From the NCBI GenBank assembly GCA_016840385.1, contig JAEOSL010000088.1:1-14237 (forward strand): a DNA stretch of 14,237 bases. Direction: 5' to 3'. This DNA is from Candidatus Thorarchaeota archaeon (GTDB taxonomy: Archaea > Asgardarchaeota > Thorarchaeia > Thorarchaeales > Thorarchaeaceae). The position numbers and the translations under genes were made by a program. A model generated the notes under the pieces. It saw only the letters and a program-made list of their open reading frames with translations, searched no databases and was not told the DNA's origin. Position 1 is the stretch's first letter. Each line of letters opens with the position of its first letter. Positions 1-6,360 of this stretch are shown here, one piece after another.

Positions 1-182
1 CCGAGAGCAACTCGTACTCCACATCCAGCATCGAGTTTCTCAGCAGCCAGTCGAATCAATCCTTTCTCAATCTTCACTTCGATTGTCCGAGTTGATTCAA
101 GGTAGGCTTCAACCTGTGTTGCTCCAAGTTTCTCAGCATGATTAATAACATGAGTTCCAAGTTCAATGAGTTCTTGTTTCAA
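1..182 (-). CDS. TldE/PmbA-like peptidase partner, N-terminal part (runs off the left edge)
   Basis: The minus strand opens with a TTG codon (bases 182-180) and stays open to the window edge, giving about 60 residues starting (M)KQELIELGTHVINHAEKLG. Seen: a helical start followed by the pattern of VEAYLE, KIEKGLIRLA and a GCGVRVAL stretch, which is the usual N-terminal fold of TldD/PmbA proteins. Known: TldD and TldE (PmbA) form a heterodimeric metalloprotease in which TldE lacks the metal site. The start is chosen because a strong GGAGGTG site lies inside the last codons of tldD, 6 bases before the TTG, and the tldD stop is only one base away, so the two are translationally coupled. The start of the frame is clear, but the metal-site region that separates TldE from TldD lies outside the window; the TldE call therefore rests on its place directly after tldD. 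Confidence 0.8.
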   Translation of the reverse strand, partial: MKQELIELGTHVINHAEKLGATQVEAYLESTRTIEVKIEKGLIRLAAEKLDAGCGVRVAL

Positions 183-183
183 T

Positions 184-1569
184 CTAGACACCTCCAACTG
201 GAACTTGTCGAAGCCTAATGTGAGGTCCTCCAGACATTACCCACGCCATCTGTCCCTGCGTGCCACAGCTTCCAGCATCGTAGAAGAAGTCGTTACAGAT
301 TGCATCGATCTTAGGAAGAATATCTAGGATCTGACCTGCAATAGAAGCATCACGAACAATATCGGTTCGTTCACCGTTCTCAATAAGTTGGCCATGGACT
401 GATTTGAACATGAACGAACCCTTTGTTGAATCGGTGTAGCCATAATTCACATTACACATGATAATGCCTTCTTTTGTATCCTCAATAAGTTCCTCAAGAT
501 TCCAATCGCCAGGTTCCATGAACGTGTTGCTCATTCTTGGAATAGGTGGATACATGAATGTCATCGCCCGTGCTGCACCATTGGCTTTCATTTCTAGTCG
601 TGACGCTGTATCCAGACTATGCATAAATTCAGAGAGCACTCCATCCTTCACCAATTGTTTTCTTTTAGTTCGAGTTCCCTCCCAATCATAAACAAAGGAT
701 GCTACATGTCCTTTCATTGTAGGGTCATCAAAGAGGTTGATGTGCTCTGGACCAACACTAGTACCCATTTTTTCTTGCAAAACCGAGGATCCACCAGTTA
801 ACGAATCACCTTCGCATGCATGACCAAATGCTTCATGGATCATTGCACCATTCAGTGCTGGGTCAGCAATGACATCATAGACTCCTCCCTTCACTGCCTT
901 TGAATCTAGAAGTGATAGTGCTACTCGTGAAGGCTCTTCAACTAGCATCAGCATCAGATCATCGGACATATCCCCGAGTCCTCCTGTAAGACCAAGAGCA
1001 AGATGAGCTTGCTGAGTACTTTTTTCATCTTTAACAGTGCACATGGGAATGAAAACAATCTGTCCTGTTTCTTCTTTCACCATCGTCCCTAGAGAGTTAG
1101 CAACGTACAACTCAGTGTAAACATCCCGATAGATAATACGGGCACTCTTCACTCTCGTGTCCATCTGTGACATATCCTTGCTTAGCTGCTTGGCTTGTTC
1201 TATTTTGTAATCAACCGGGGTTTCATCAATCGGAGTCTTGGCTTTGTATTCAATTCTATCCTGAAATGAAGGAGCTTCGATCTCATATCGTTCTTCAGCC
1301 CACTTGCTTGCTGTAATGGCCATCTTTGCAATTGATTCCGCAGCTTTCTGTATCCCTTGTTTTGTAACATCACTCGTATAACCAAATGCCCAAGATCCAT
1401 CCACGAAGGCTCGTATACCTGCACCTTTCTCTGTGGCCAAAATCGTATTTCTTGTTACTTCGTTGACAACATCAAGGTTTGTTTTTCGGGTGTATTCCAG
1501 ACGGATGTCAACAAAAGATGCGCCTGCATTTAGACCAGTTTCAATTGCTAGATTTGTTATGTCTTCCAT
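184..1569 (-). CDS. tldD: TldD family metalloprotease
   Basis: A 461-residue protein of normal TldD length. Seen: the zinc motif HEAFGH at residues 245-250 (HExxxH) and the downstream DAGSCGTQGQ segment around residues 431-440 with a cysteine, matching the third metal ligand region of TldD. The N-terminal half carries the TldD/PmbA first-domain pattern (SFVDIRLEY, GAGIRAFVDGSWAFGYTSD). Known: TldD supplies the catalytic zinc site of the TldD-TldE protease, which cuts unfolded peptides threaded into its cavity; bacterial versions mature microcins and degrade CcdA, while archaeal substrates are largely unknown. The start ATG has a strong GGAGGTTAG site overlapping the stop of the upstream regulator gene, which ends 11 bases before, and the stop is one base before the TTG of the partner gene. 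This indicates one transcript: regulator, tldD, tldE. Confidence 0.95.
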   Translation of the reverse strand: MEDITNLAIETGLNAGASFVDIRLEYTRKTNLDVVNEVTRNTILATEKGAGIRAFVDGSWAFGYTSDVTKQGIQKAAESIAKMAITASKWAEERYEIEAPSFQDRIEYKAKTPIDETPVDYKIEQAKQLSKDMSQMDTRVKSARIIYRDVYTELYVANSLGTMVKEETGQIVFIPMCTVKDEKSTQQAHLALGLTGGLGDMSDDLMLMLVEEPSRVALSLLDSKAVKGGVYDVIADPALNGAMIHEAFGHACEGDSLTGGSSVLQEKMGTSVGPEHINLFDDPTMKGHVASFVYDWEGTRTKRKQLVKDGVLSEFMHSLDTASRLEMKANGAARAMTFMYPPIPRMSNTFMEPGDWNLEELIEDTKEGIIMCNVNYGYTDSTKGSFMFKSVHGQLIENGERTDIVRDASIAGQILDILPKIDAICNDFFYDAGSCGTQGQMAWVMSGGPHIRLRQVPVGGV

Positions 1570-1580
1570 GTGCTAACCTC

Positions 1581-2315
1581 CTATTCTTGAAAGAGTATCT
1601 CTCGAATTCTCTGATGAATGGCCAAGTATTCCTGAGACCCCATAGCATATGCATCAATAAGCCAATGATACATGTCTGTGACATTCGGCTCAGTCACGTC
1701 ACCACGGGCTAGGTTTGCGATCTTTGCTCTCCAGTTATCCTTAAGGATCTCCGATTTAGTAAGCAATCTTGCAAGTTCGGTTTTCTCCTTCGTGGAAAGT
1801 TCAATATCAAATGCCTTCAGAGTTCTCTCTAAACGTTCACTTTCCCTTTGTTCAAGCCATTTCTCATTGTAGTAAGGGGTTCCCATTGTTACGACATATT
1901 GTTTAGCAGCTCGTCTGTAATAGTGCGTCTTTCGTTTCCCAGTAGTGACTGTACCATATCTATGAACGAATTTCTTGGTAACTAGTTTGGGAAGATGATG
2001 ATTCACTTGATTTCGTGTAAGATTGAGAAGATTATCATGTTCTTGGGAAACTTTGACGATCTCAATAACTGACAATACGTGTCTCTGAGTAGGCGTTGTA
2101 ATGATGGTTGAAGCTTTTGAATTTGGATCGACAAATTTTGTTGTAACATTATCAGATATTCCATTGCTGAGAATCGTAATGATTGCCATTCTCACAGGAT
2201 GTTCTATTATTTTGGCTTCTTCCAAATCAGTAATGAAAATAGCCTGCAGTTGTTCCTTTTTTCCATCTGCAGATAGTTTGATTCCACGTATTGTATCAGG
2301 AATTTCTTCAACCAT
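1581..2315 (-). CDS. ArsR-like winged-helix transcriptional regulator
   Basis: A 244-residue protein. Seen: residues about 30-50 (LEEAKIIEHPVRMAIITIL) match the opening helix of ArsR-type winged-helix domains. A loop or insertion follows, then a recognition-helix-like stretch at about 98-113 (TRNQVNHHLPKLVTKKFV) and a wing with TTGKRKTHYYRR. The C-terminal hundred residues are charged and helical (KWLEQRESERLERTLKAF), suited to dimerisation or sensing. No cysteine or histidine cluster typical of metal-sensing ArsR proteins is obvious, so metal sensing is not supported. The start ATG has an AAGGTG site 6 bases upstream. It is the first gene of the unit with tldD (11-base gap, with the tldD ribosome site overlapping its stop codon). 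Two palindromes just upstream suggest it represses its own unit; that is inference. Confidence 0.85.
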   Translation of the reverse strand: MVEEIPDTIRGIKLSADGKKEQLQAIFITDLEEAKIIEHPVRMAIITILSNGISDNVTTKFVDPNSKASTIITTPTQRHVLSVIEIVKVSQEHDNLLNLTRNQVNHHLPKLVTKKFVHRYGTVTTGKRKTHYYRRAAKQYVVTMGTPYYNEKWLEQRESERLERTLKAFDIELSTKEKTELARLLTKSEILKDNWRAKIANLARGDVTEPNVTDMYHWLIDAYAMGSQEYLAIHQRIREILFQE

Positions 2316-2329
2316 TAGAACACCTTCAC

Positions 2330-2345
2330 GTTTGCCAACACAAAC
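2330..2345 (-). promoter_or_regulatory. Palindromic operator, start-proximal copy
   Basis: Read on the minus strand this is GTTTGTGTTGGCAAAC, arms GTTTGT and GCAAAC around four bases (5 of 6 pairs complementary), preceded by ATAT. It lies 15 bp upstream of the regulator start and its start is exactly 32 bp (about three helical turns) from that of a second palindrome with the same outer bases. Likely a binding site for the adjacent winged-helix protein. Confidence 0.55.
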
Positions 2346-2361
2346 ATATTCATCAATTATT

Positions 2362-2377
2362 GTTTGTTAGTACAAAC
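2362..2377 (-). promoter_or_regulatory. Palindromic operator, TATA-proximal copy
   Basis: Read on the minus strand this is GTTTGTACTAACAAAC with perfect 6-bp arms around ACTA, again preceded by ATAT. It abuts the TATA-like CATATATG (2377-2384) of the regulator promoter, so a bound protein would block TBP or RNA polymerase. Same orientation, length and flanks as the copy at 2330-2345. Confidence 0.6.
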
Positions 2378-2390
2378 ATATATGCGTTTC
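2377..2390 (-). promoter_or_regulatory. TATA/BRE-like promoter of the regulator-tldD-tldE unit
   Basis: The minus strand reads GAAACGCATATATG, a purine-rich BRE-like stretch followed by a TATA-like core. Transcription would start near 2354, giving a leader of roughly 40 bases that contains the start-proximal palindrome and the AAGGTG ribosome site. The element is predicted from position and base pattern only. Confidence 0.4.
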
Positions 2391-2417
2391 TATCTAGGCG
2401 TTGTTATCTCTATTGTA

Positions 2418-2430
2418 CGAAATACTATTT
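2418..2430 (+). promoter_or_regulatory. TATA/BRE-like promoter of the gene at 2450
   Basis: The plus strand reads CGAAATACTATTT, an A-rich BRE-like lead into TACTATTT. The core centre lies about 24-25 bp before the ATG at 2450, the spacing expected if transcription starts at the A of the start codon (leaderless mRNA). No good ribosome site is present before this ATG, which fits. Confidence 0.4.
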
Positions 2431-2449
2431 ACACAGCCAGAGTAGTGGT

Positions 2450-3265
2450 ATGATAATCAGTGATTTAATCATGTTAGAGTTCGCAGAAGAGATCAAAGAT
2501 TACCTTGTTCAAGACAATATTCAAGGAGTGCAATCTCTGATTGATGAACTAATCAAAGATAACGATTGGAAAGAAATAGTATCGCTTCTCAAGACCGTAA
2601 CAAATTCATTGTATAAGAAACATCTACTCAAAACACACCAGATGATATTGACAATCTTCAATCTGTCAGAACTCTTAGGAATCGATTGTGATATTTTTGA
2701 AGAGATGAATTCAATCCCCAGACCGGATAATATTGAACAGGCTTCAGACCTTCTTTTTGATAACTTTGTCCAGATTGCTAGGAGTCAGTTCAGCTCTGGG
2801 GGCTCAACCTTATTCTTCAATGTTGAGAAATTATCTACAACGAGGTCTGTAATCATAATCCCCGAGCTGATTGAAGCAAGATATCGTGAAACCATCTTCA
2901 TTCTTGCAGAATACGATGAGATGCTTCCGACGTTGACAAAGGATTGGATTGAAGCTTCACGACTCTGGAGGTGTGGGTATGGTCTTAGGCTATTGAAAGC
3001 AAGAAATCAGGGACTAATGATTCATGTGAAGGATTACAAGGAGATCCGTAATCGTCTTGTACAAGAACTTAGATTAGACTTGGAGCAAATTACAGTAGAG
3101 AGAAACCGTTTAATCAATGAGGGTAAATCGAAGTATCTACAACTATCTCACTCATTAGATGTATTCGTCTTGAGCTACATTGTATCCTTGGGGGTTATAG
3201 GCAAATTTGACCCCAAATTCAAATCACTGATTGATCCTGAAGATTCTGACACAATTGAAATGTAG
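2450..3265 (+). CDS. Uncharacterised helical protein, leaderless
   Basis: I do not recognise this family. The start at 2450 gives 271 residues beginning MIISDLIMLEFAEEIKDYL; a second ATG at 2471 is also possible. The open frame continues further upstream but that part runs through the regulator's promoter and reads as an unlikely H/C-rich peptide, so it is excluded. Seen: mostly amphipathic helix, with a leucine-rich N-terminal half (VQSLIDELIKDNDWKEIVSLL), a charged helix near residues 195-225 (YKEIRNRLVQELRLDLEQIT), and a hydrophobic stretch LDVFVLSYIVSLGVIG close to the acidic C-terminus. No signal peptide, catalytic motif or metal-binding cluster is visible. It is transcribed divergently from the regulator-tldD unit, so the operators at 2330-2377 could affect both. 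Short traces resembling its C-terminal region occur in the gap at 4526-4787. Confidence 0.75.
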   Translation: MIISDLIMLEFAEEIKDYLVQDNIQGVQSLIDELIKDNDWKEIVSLLKTVTNSLYKKHLLKTHQMILTIFNLSELLGIDCDIFEEMNSIPRPDNIEQASDLLFDNFVQIARSQFSSGGSTLFFNVEKLSTTRSVIIIPELIEARYRETIFILAEYDEMLPTLTKDWIEASRLWRCGYGLRLLKARNQGLMIHVKDYKEIRNRLVQELRLDLEQITVERNRLINEGKSKYLQLSHSLDVFVLSYIVSLGVIGKFDPKFKSLIDPEDSDTIEM

Positions 3266-3465
3266 TATTTATCATTTAGGATTTTTCCGACTCTGCAGAA
3301 AAAGTCACTCTCTACAACCTCCAGATAGTTCAGATGTTCGATGTTGTCGAGAATCACCTTGACTAGCAACCCTCACCGCAGGTCCTTAAACACAACATGA
3401 ATCTGGTAGTGTGGTCATTTCGTTTCTGAATTCTTGTATTAATCTACTGAGCCAATAAACCAAAA

Positions 3466-3474
3466 ATATTAAAT
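3466..3474 (+). promoter_or_regulatory. TATA-like promoter of the secreted-protein gene
   Basis: ATATTAAAT preceded by the A-rich CCAAAA. A start about 26 bp downstream falls near 3497, at the left edge of the perfect inverted repeat 3495-3516, leaving a leader of about 35 bases. Predicted from pattern and spacing. Confidence 0.4.
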
Positions 3475-3475
3475 A

Positions 3476-3487
3476 GTGCATATGCAC
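3476..3487. promoter_or_regulatory. Perfect 12-bp palindrome GTGCATATGCAC
   Basis: A self-complementary 12-mer immediately after the TATA-like element and before the predicted start site. This is a typical position for a dimeric repressor site. The inner CATATG could alternatively take part in TBP binding. Confidence 0.35.
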
Positions 3488-3494
3488 AATACTT

Positions 3495-3516
3495 TTTGAA
3501 CACTTTTGTGTTCAAA
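3495..3516. promoter_or_regulatory. Perfect 9-bp inverted repeat at the transcription start
   Basis: Arms TTTGAACAC and GTGTTCAAA flank TTTT, with no mismatch; wobble and GC pairs (CTT with GGG) can extend the stem. It covers the predicted start of transcription and ends next to GGGG, 10 bases before the ATG at 3531. It can act as a DNA operator or as a 5' leader hairpin that hides the weak ribosome site. Confidence 0.5.
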
Positions 3517-3530
3517 GGGGAATATTTCGT

Positions 3531-4355
3531 ATGAATAAGTCAAAAATAAAATCACTACAATTTATTGGTTTGGTAGGGATACTATTTGGAGCACAAATTG
3601 CATTAGCTTTTGTTTTACCAGTGCAAGCAAATATTGGCCACCCACCACCCACTGCGATGGAGGTACAGGGACAACTTTCAGGTAACACTTTCAGAGTAGA
3701 AAGTACACCACCACCGGGTTTTTCAGCTCACTGGTACCAAGGAAGTATAGCTCCATGGTCGCTTTTTCCTCCAACTTCAACATACCTATCTACTTCCATT
3801 AAAACTCCAAATGGAGCTCCGGGTTCAACTGAGTTCTACTATGTACTGCTATCTTGCTTCAATGATATTGGAAGTTACTGTCAAATTGGATTTGCAGCAG
3901 TTGATGGTCATTGGGGAATTACATGGTGCTGGACGGAATGGTCAGGATACACGATGATATATAACTATGATGCAGACGCATACACACTATCACAGAATAC
4001 ACAATACAACTTCATCATGTACATAGCTGGTGATGGTGACTTGGAGTTCAGTGTTTATCAAGGCCGAACGGAAATATGGGATAGATCTGTCAATATGGAT
4101 GCAGATTACTTCCTTTTGACGAGTACATACTGGCATGGATGGGGATACCCAACCTTGGCCTGTTTTACTAATTATGAAGAGATCTATGATACTGATGCTG
4201 AAACACCTGATTTCAATTTCAAGTTTCAATATACAACTTGGACTTCAGGTTATTGGGACAGTTGGAATGTTCTGGATGTGAATTCACCTCCCGATTGTAC
4301 AACATTGATTTCAACAGCCAGTCATTATGTATGGGTCATAAATCCGGATGCATAG
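3531..4355 (+). CDS. Secreted aromatic-rich protein of unknown function
   Basis: A 274-residue protein. Seen: a signal peptide (MNKSKIKSLQ, then a hydrophobic core up to about residue 27, and a likely cut after VQA near residue 33). The mature part is rich in W, Y, S, T and G with alternating hydrophobic patterns, suggesting a beta-sandwich. There are several cysteines (SCFNDIGSYC, WCW, ACF, DCTT), compatible with disulfides outside the cell. There is no C-terminal membrane anchor, so it is probably released or held by other surface parts. A carbohydrate- or protein-binding surface role, or a degradative enzyme, is possible, but no catalytic motif could be identified. The start ATG follows GGGG after a strong inverted repeat. 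It sits alone, flanked by its own promoter and a terminator-like repeat. Confidence 0.8.
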   Translation: MNKSKIKSLQFIGLVGILFGAQIALAFVLPVQANIGHPPPTAMEVQGQLSGNTFRVESTPPPGFSAHWYQGSIAPWSLFPPTSTYLSTSIKTPNGAPGSTEFYYVLLSCFNDIGSYCQIGFAAVDGHWGITWCWTEWSGYTMIYNYDADAYTLSQNTQYNFIMYIAGDGDLEFSVYQGRTEIWDRSVNMDADYFLLTSTYWHGWGYPTLACFTNYEEIYDTDAETPDFNFKFQYTTWTSGYWDSWNVLDVNSPPDCTTLISTASHYVWVINPDA

Positions 4356-4374
4356 CAAAAGCACCTAACTAATA

Positions 4375-4418
4375 GATGATGTTCGTTACGGTATTATTTT
4401 ACTTAAACGAGCATCATC
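4375..4418 (+). terminator. Terminator-like 13-bp inverted repeat
   Basis: Arms GATGATGTTCGTT (4375-4387) and AACGAGCATCATC (4406-4418) match in 12 of 13 pairs around an 18-base AT-rich loop, 19 bases after the stop of the secreted-protein gene. The sequence ACTATCTCTTTTTG follows, giving a T-run. The fit to a transcription end is good for the plus strand. The same bases cover the 3' end of the decayed minus-strand frame. Confidence 0.45.
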
Positions 4419-4787
4419 ACTATCTCTTTTTGAATCTTCAATATTGCTCAAATCATTCCTCATATTTAGCAGTTGATTGAGTACAAAGAATATAACCACT
4501 ACGAGAATCCCGCAAGTCCACACATGGACCCAAGTACAAATCACTAATTGGCCCAGAAAACTCTGATGAATTCAGTTCAGATATGGAACTATCTACATAT
4601 CATCAGATTTCACATAAGTCAGTGGCAGAATAATCAGGGTTAGGACGACCATACTGGTAAACATGCTAACCATTGGTAGATTGCCTAATTGCAGATAATA
4701 CCCAGAACTTACAATTAGAGTATACAAATAATACTCGACACACATTACATCAATAGAGTGTGATAGTTGAACTTTGACAAATTCAAT
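4386..4787 (-). pseudogene. Decayed membrane-protein gene in the 534-bp gap
   Basis: The gap 4356-4889 has no intact gene. On the minus strand one frame runs 134 codons from 4787 to a TAA at 4386 with only two internal stops (TAG at 4593-4595 and a TGA six codons later). Its first part includes a 50-residue ORF from ATG 4745. It contains a clear hydrophobic helix (MVSMFTSMVVLTLIILPLTY) and, after the stops, a second (CGILVVVIFFVLNQLL) followed by a charged tail (NMRNDLSNIEDSKRDSDD). Topology and the shared frame suggest one former two-helix protein with nonsense mutations. No family is recognised and no start with a ribosome site is seen, so a chance T-rich hydrophobic frame remains possible. 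Confidence 0.35.
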
Positions 4788-4821
4788 TTACGATTCTCAA
4801 ATCTTATCGAAATTTCATTGC

Positions 4822-4837
4822 GAGAAAGAAGTTTCTC
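4822..4837. repeat. Hairpin GAGAAA-GAAG-TTTCTC
   Basis: Perfect 6-bp arms around a GAAG loop, followed by AGTATTTTT. It lies 52 bp before the TPR gene start. It may be a terminator-like or regulatory element; there is no further evidence. Confidence 0.35.
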
Positions 4838-4845
4838 AGTATTTT

Positions 4846-4867
4846 TGGTGAATGATCTTATTCACCA
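4846..4867. promoter_or_regulatory. Perfect 8-bp inverted repeat before the TPR gene
   Basis: Arms TGGTGAAT and ATTCACCA around GATCTT. Immediately after it comes TTTAATAC (4870-4877), a possible TATA core that would start transcription near 4899. The repeat would then be an upstream operator. A related composite motif recurs downstream of the gene (5867-5887). Confidence 0.4.
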
Positions 4868-4889
4868 GATTTAATACATATGAAGAGAT

Positions 4890-5741
4890 TTGACGACTTC
4901 AGAGCCAAGGAGAGAATTGTTTAGAGTGACCTATACTGAAGATGATGCCCATACTATCGCACAGGAACTTAAGGACAATCCCAATGATAAAGAGAGATGG
5001 TACAAGCTTGGAGTTGTGTACCTATCATTGAAACAGCTAAACAATGCAGAGATTGTATTCAAACAGTGTCTCAAACTTGACAGGAACCATCCTCTTGCTT
5101 TGGGAAACCTCGGTGTTGTGTATCTACTAAAAGAAAAACCAAAGGATGCTATCAAATACCTGAAGAAGTGTGTGAGGATCGAGTCAGGTCACGATGAGTT
5201 TTGGACCAGCTTGGGTATTGCCTATCTTCAAAGAAGCAAATACAAGGATGCAATGCATGCATTGCAACAAAGTCTTGCGATTAACCCAGAACAACGTGAT
5301 GCAATGGTTGCTCTAGCTCGTGCACACAGCAGCCTAGAGTCTTTTGATAAATCACTTGAATTACTACGTCAGTTGGATTTGTTGTTCCCAAATGACTACG
5401 AGATTCTAAAAGGAAAGGCAAGGGCACTATTGAAACTTGGACTAGATCAAGAGCTTGAAGAAACATATGAGATAATGAGGAAAATTGATCCAGAAGATCA
5501 CGCACTCCTCATGTATTTGGGACAGATAGCTATCAAAAAAGGAAAAACCGCAGAGGGGCTCGAGTTATACAGGAAAGCCGCAGAGATGGAGCCGGAATCC
5601 TTCATGGCATGGAAGATGCTGATCGACATATATGGGAAATTGGGAATGAAGGATGAAGAAAGAGAGGCTCGTGGAAAATTCAATGCAGTAGAGGACAAAT
5701 TGAGACGTGCGGGAACTAGAGTTATTCCAAAATGGTGGTGA
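4890..5741 (+). CDS. Tetratricopeptide-repeat (TPR) protein
   Basis: The longest reading gives 283 residues from TTG 4890. Alternatives are TTG 4917 and GTG 4926, and AAGGAG at 4908-4913 with a TATA-like TTTAATAC at 4870 favours one of these shorter forms (274 or 271 residues). ATG 4880 is out of frame. Seen: about seven 34-residue TPR units at residues 34-67, 68-101, 102-135, 136-169, 170-203, 204-237 and 238-265 (for example WYKLGVVYLSLKQLNNAEIV and AYLQRSKYKDAMHALQQSLA), then a basic tail ending KWW. No signal peptide, membrane helix or catalytic domain. Known: TPR arrays are superhelical scaffolds for protein contacts. No partner is evident, since it is a single gene between the decayed region and a convergent membrane gene. 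Confidence 0.9.
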   Translation: MTTSEPRRELFRVTYTEDDAHTIAQELKDNPNDKERWYKLGVVYLSLKQLNNAEIVFKQCLKLDRNHPLALGNLGVVYLLKEKPKDAIKYLKKCVRIESGHDEFWTSLGIAYLQRSKYKDAMHALQQSLAINPEQRDAMVALARAHSSLESFDKSLELLRQLDLLFPNDYEILKGKARALLKLGLDQELEETYEIMRKIDPEDHALLMYLGQIAIKKGKTAEGLELYRKAAEMEPESFMAWKMLIDIYGKLGMKDEEREARGKFNAVEDKLRRAGTRVIPKWW

Positions 5742-5756
5742 TTCGGAGTTCTTGGT

Positions 5757-5787
5757 CTGGACATAATAAGGTCCAGTGACTGCAGTC
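5757..5787 (+). terminator. Possible terminator hairpin after the TPR gene
   Basis: CTGGAC (5757-5762) and GTCCAG (5771-5776) form a perfect 6-bp stem 16 bases after the stop, followed by the 10-bp palindrome GACTGCAGTC (5778-5787). There is no strong T-run, so the terminator role is weakly supported. The convergent gene ends at 5904. Confidence 0.25.
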
Positions 5788-5903
5788 GTTTGCTGTAACG
5801 CTTTATGATTCATTATCATTCACATAGTCTATGGCGTTTATTGGAAAAATAGAGAACTGGTGCAGAGTGAATGATCTACACCAGATTCCAGAATTGCATA
5901 GTT

Positions 5904-6287
5904 CTATTGTTTTTCTTGCATGTAGACGTACAGGAAGAGTATCAGGAATAGACCAAGAAGCCCAACAATCAACCATGTGGCAACTGGAAGGGCCATTGTG
6001 AAATAAGCCCAAAGCATTGCAATTAACCCAAAGATATTCCAACATAGTTGCATTATGACATAAATTTCAACTCTATCCCATGACGTGGCCTGATATGCAA
6101 AAAGACCTCCCATTGCCAATGCGATACATGCTGCACCTAATACACGACCAGATGCAAGTTCACTCGGCCATCCAGTTAATGCGACCCACGACTCAGGAGC
6201 CACAAAGTACCAAATACCGAAGATTATCTGTGCTATGAAAGCCAGTAAGAAAATGTACTTACTTAAACTAGATAGTTCTCCACTCAT
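5904..6287 (-). CDS. Four-helix membrane protein, copy A
   Basis: The start is placed at ATG 6287 (127 residues, MSGELSSLSKYIFLLAFIAQ). An in-frame GTG three codons earlier is possible, but a GGAGAGTGG site fits the ATG. Seen: four hydrophobic helices at about 9-30, 47-66, 75-95 and 100-122, and the motif GLFAYQATSWDRVE between helices 2 and 3. The protein is small, without enzyme residues, and ends in a short charged tail. The neighbouring gene 73 bp upstream has the same length, helix layout and motif (LLAYRASSWENVE), so the two arose by duplication. Similar small four-helix proteins of unknown function are common in archaea, and no specific function is assigned. Confidence 0.8.
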   Translation of the reverse strand: MSGELSSLSKYIFLLAFIAQIIFGIWYFVAPESWVALTGWPSELASGRVLGAACIALAMGGLFAYQATSWDRVEIYVIMQLCWNIFGLIAMLWAYFTMALPVATWLIVGLLGLFLILFLYVYMQEKQ

Positions 6288-6292
6288 TCTAA

Positions 6293-6311
6293 CCACTCTC
6301 CTAAAGAGTGG
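6293..6311 (-). promoter_or_regulatory. Hairpin over the ribosome site of membrane copy A
   Basis: On the minus strand CCACTCT-TTAGG-AGAGTGG forms a perfect 7-bp stem whose loop and right arm hold GGAG, 5-12 bases before ATG 6287. As RNA it could hide the ribosome site; as DNA it could be an operator. A TATA-like TTATTTTAT lies beside it, and an ATATAC further upstream would place the hairpin inside the leader. Confidence 0.4.
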
Positions 6312-6360
6312 ATAAAATAACCAGATAGCTTTCTTATCTTTGTATCGATACGATGTATAT

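Larger units (their letters stand above)
3266..3530. other. Intergenic region, mostly featureless
   Basis: Apart from the promoter and palindromes of the next gene at its right end, nothing reliable is seen. A minus-strand open stretch (3369 down into the 3' end of the gene at 2450) reads MLVKVILDNIEHLNYLEVVE at first but then continues antisense through a real gene, with no ribosome site or recognisable family, so it is not called. Confidence 0.5.

Noticed and set aside
2291..2449. N-terminal extension of the helical protein's open frame
   Set aside because: It overlaps the regulator's start, promoter and operators on the other strand, has unlikely composition, and a leaderless start at 2450 fits the TATA spacing.
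3175..3369. Minus-strand ORF of 64 codons
   Set aside because: Nearly half is antisense to the end of a real gene; no ribosome site or family pattern.
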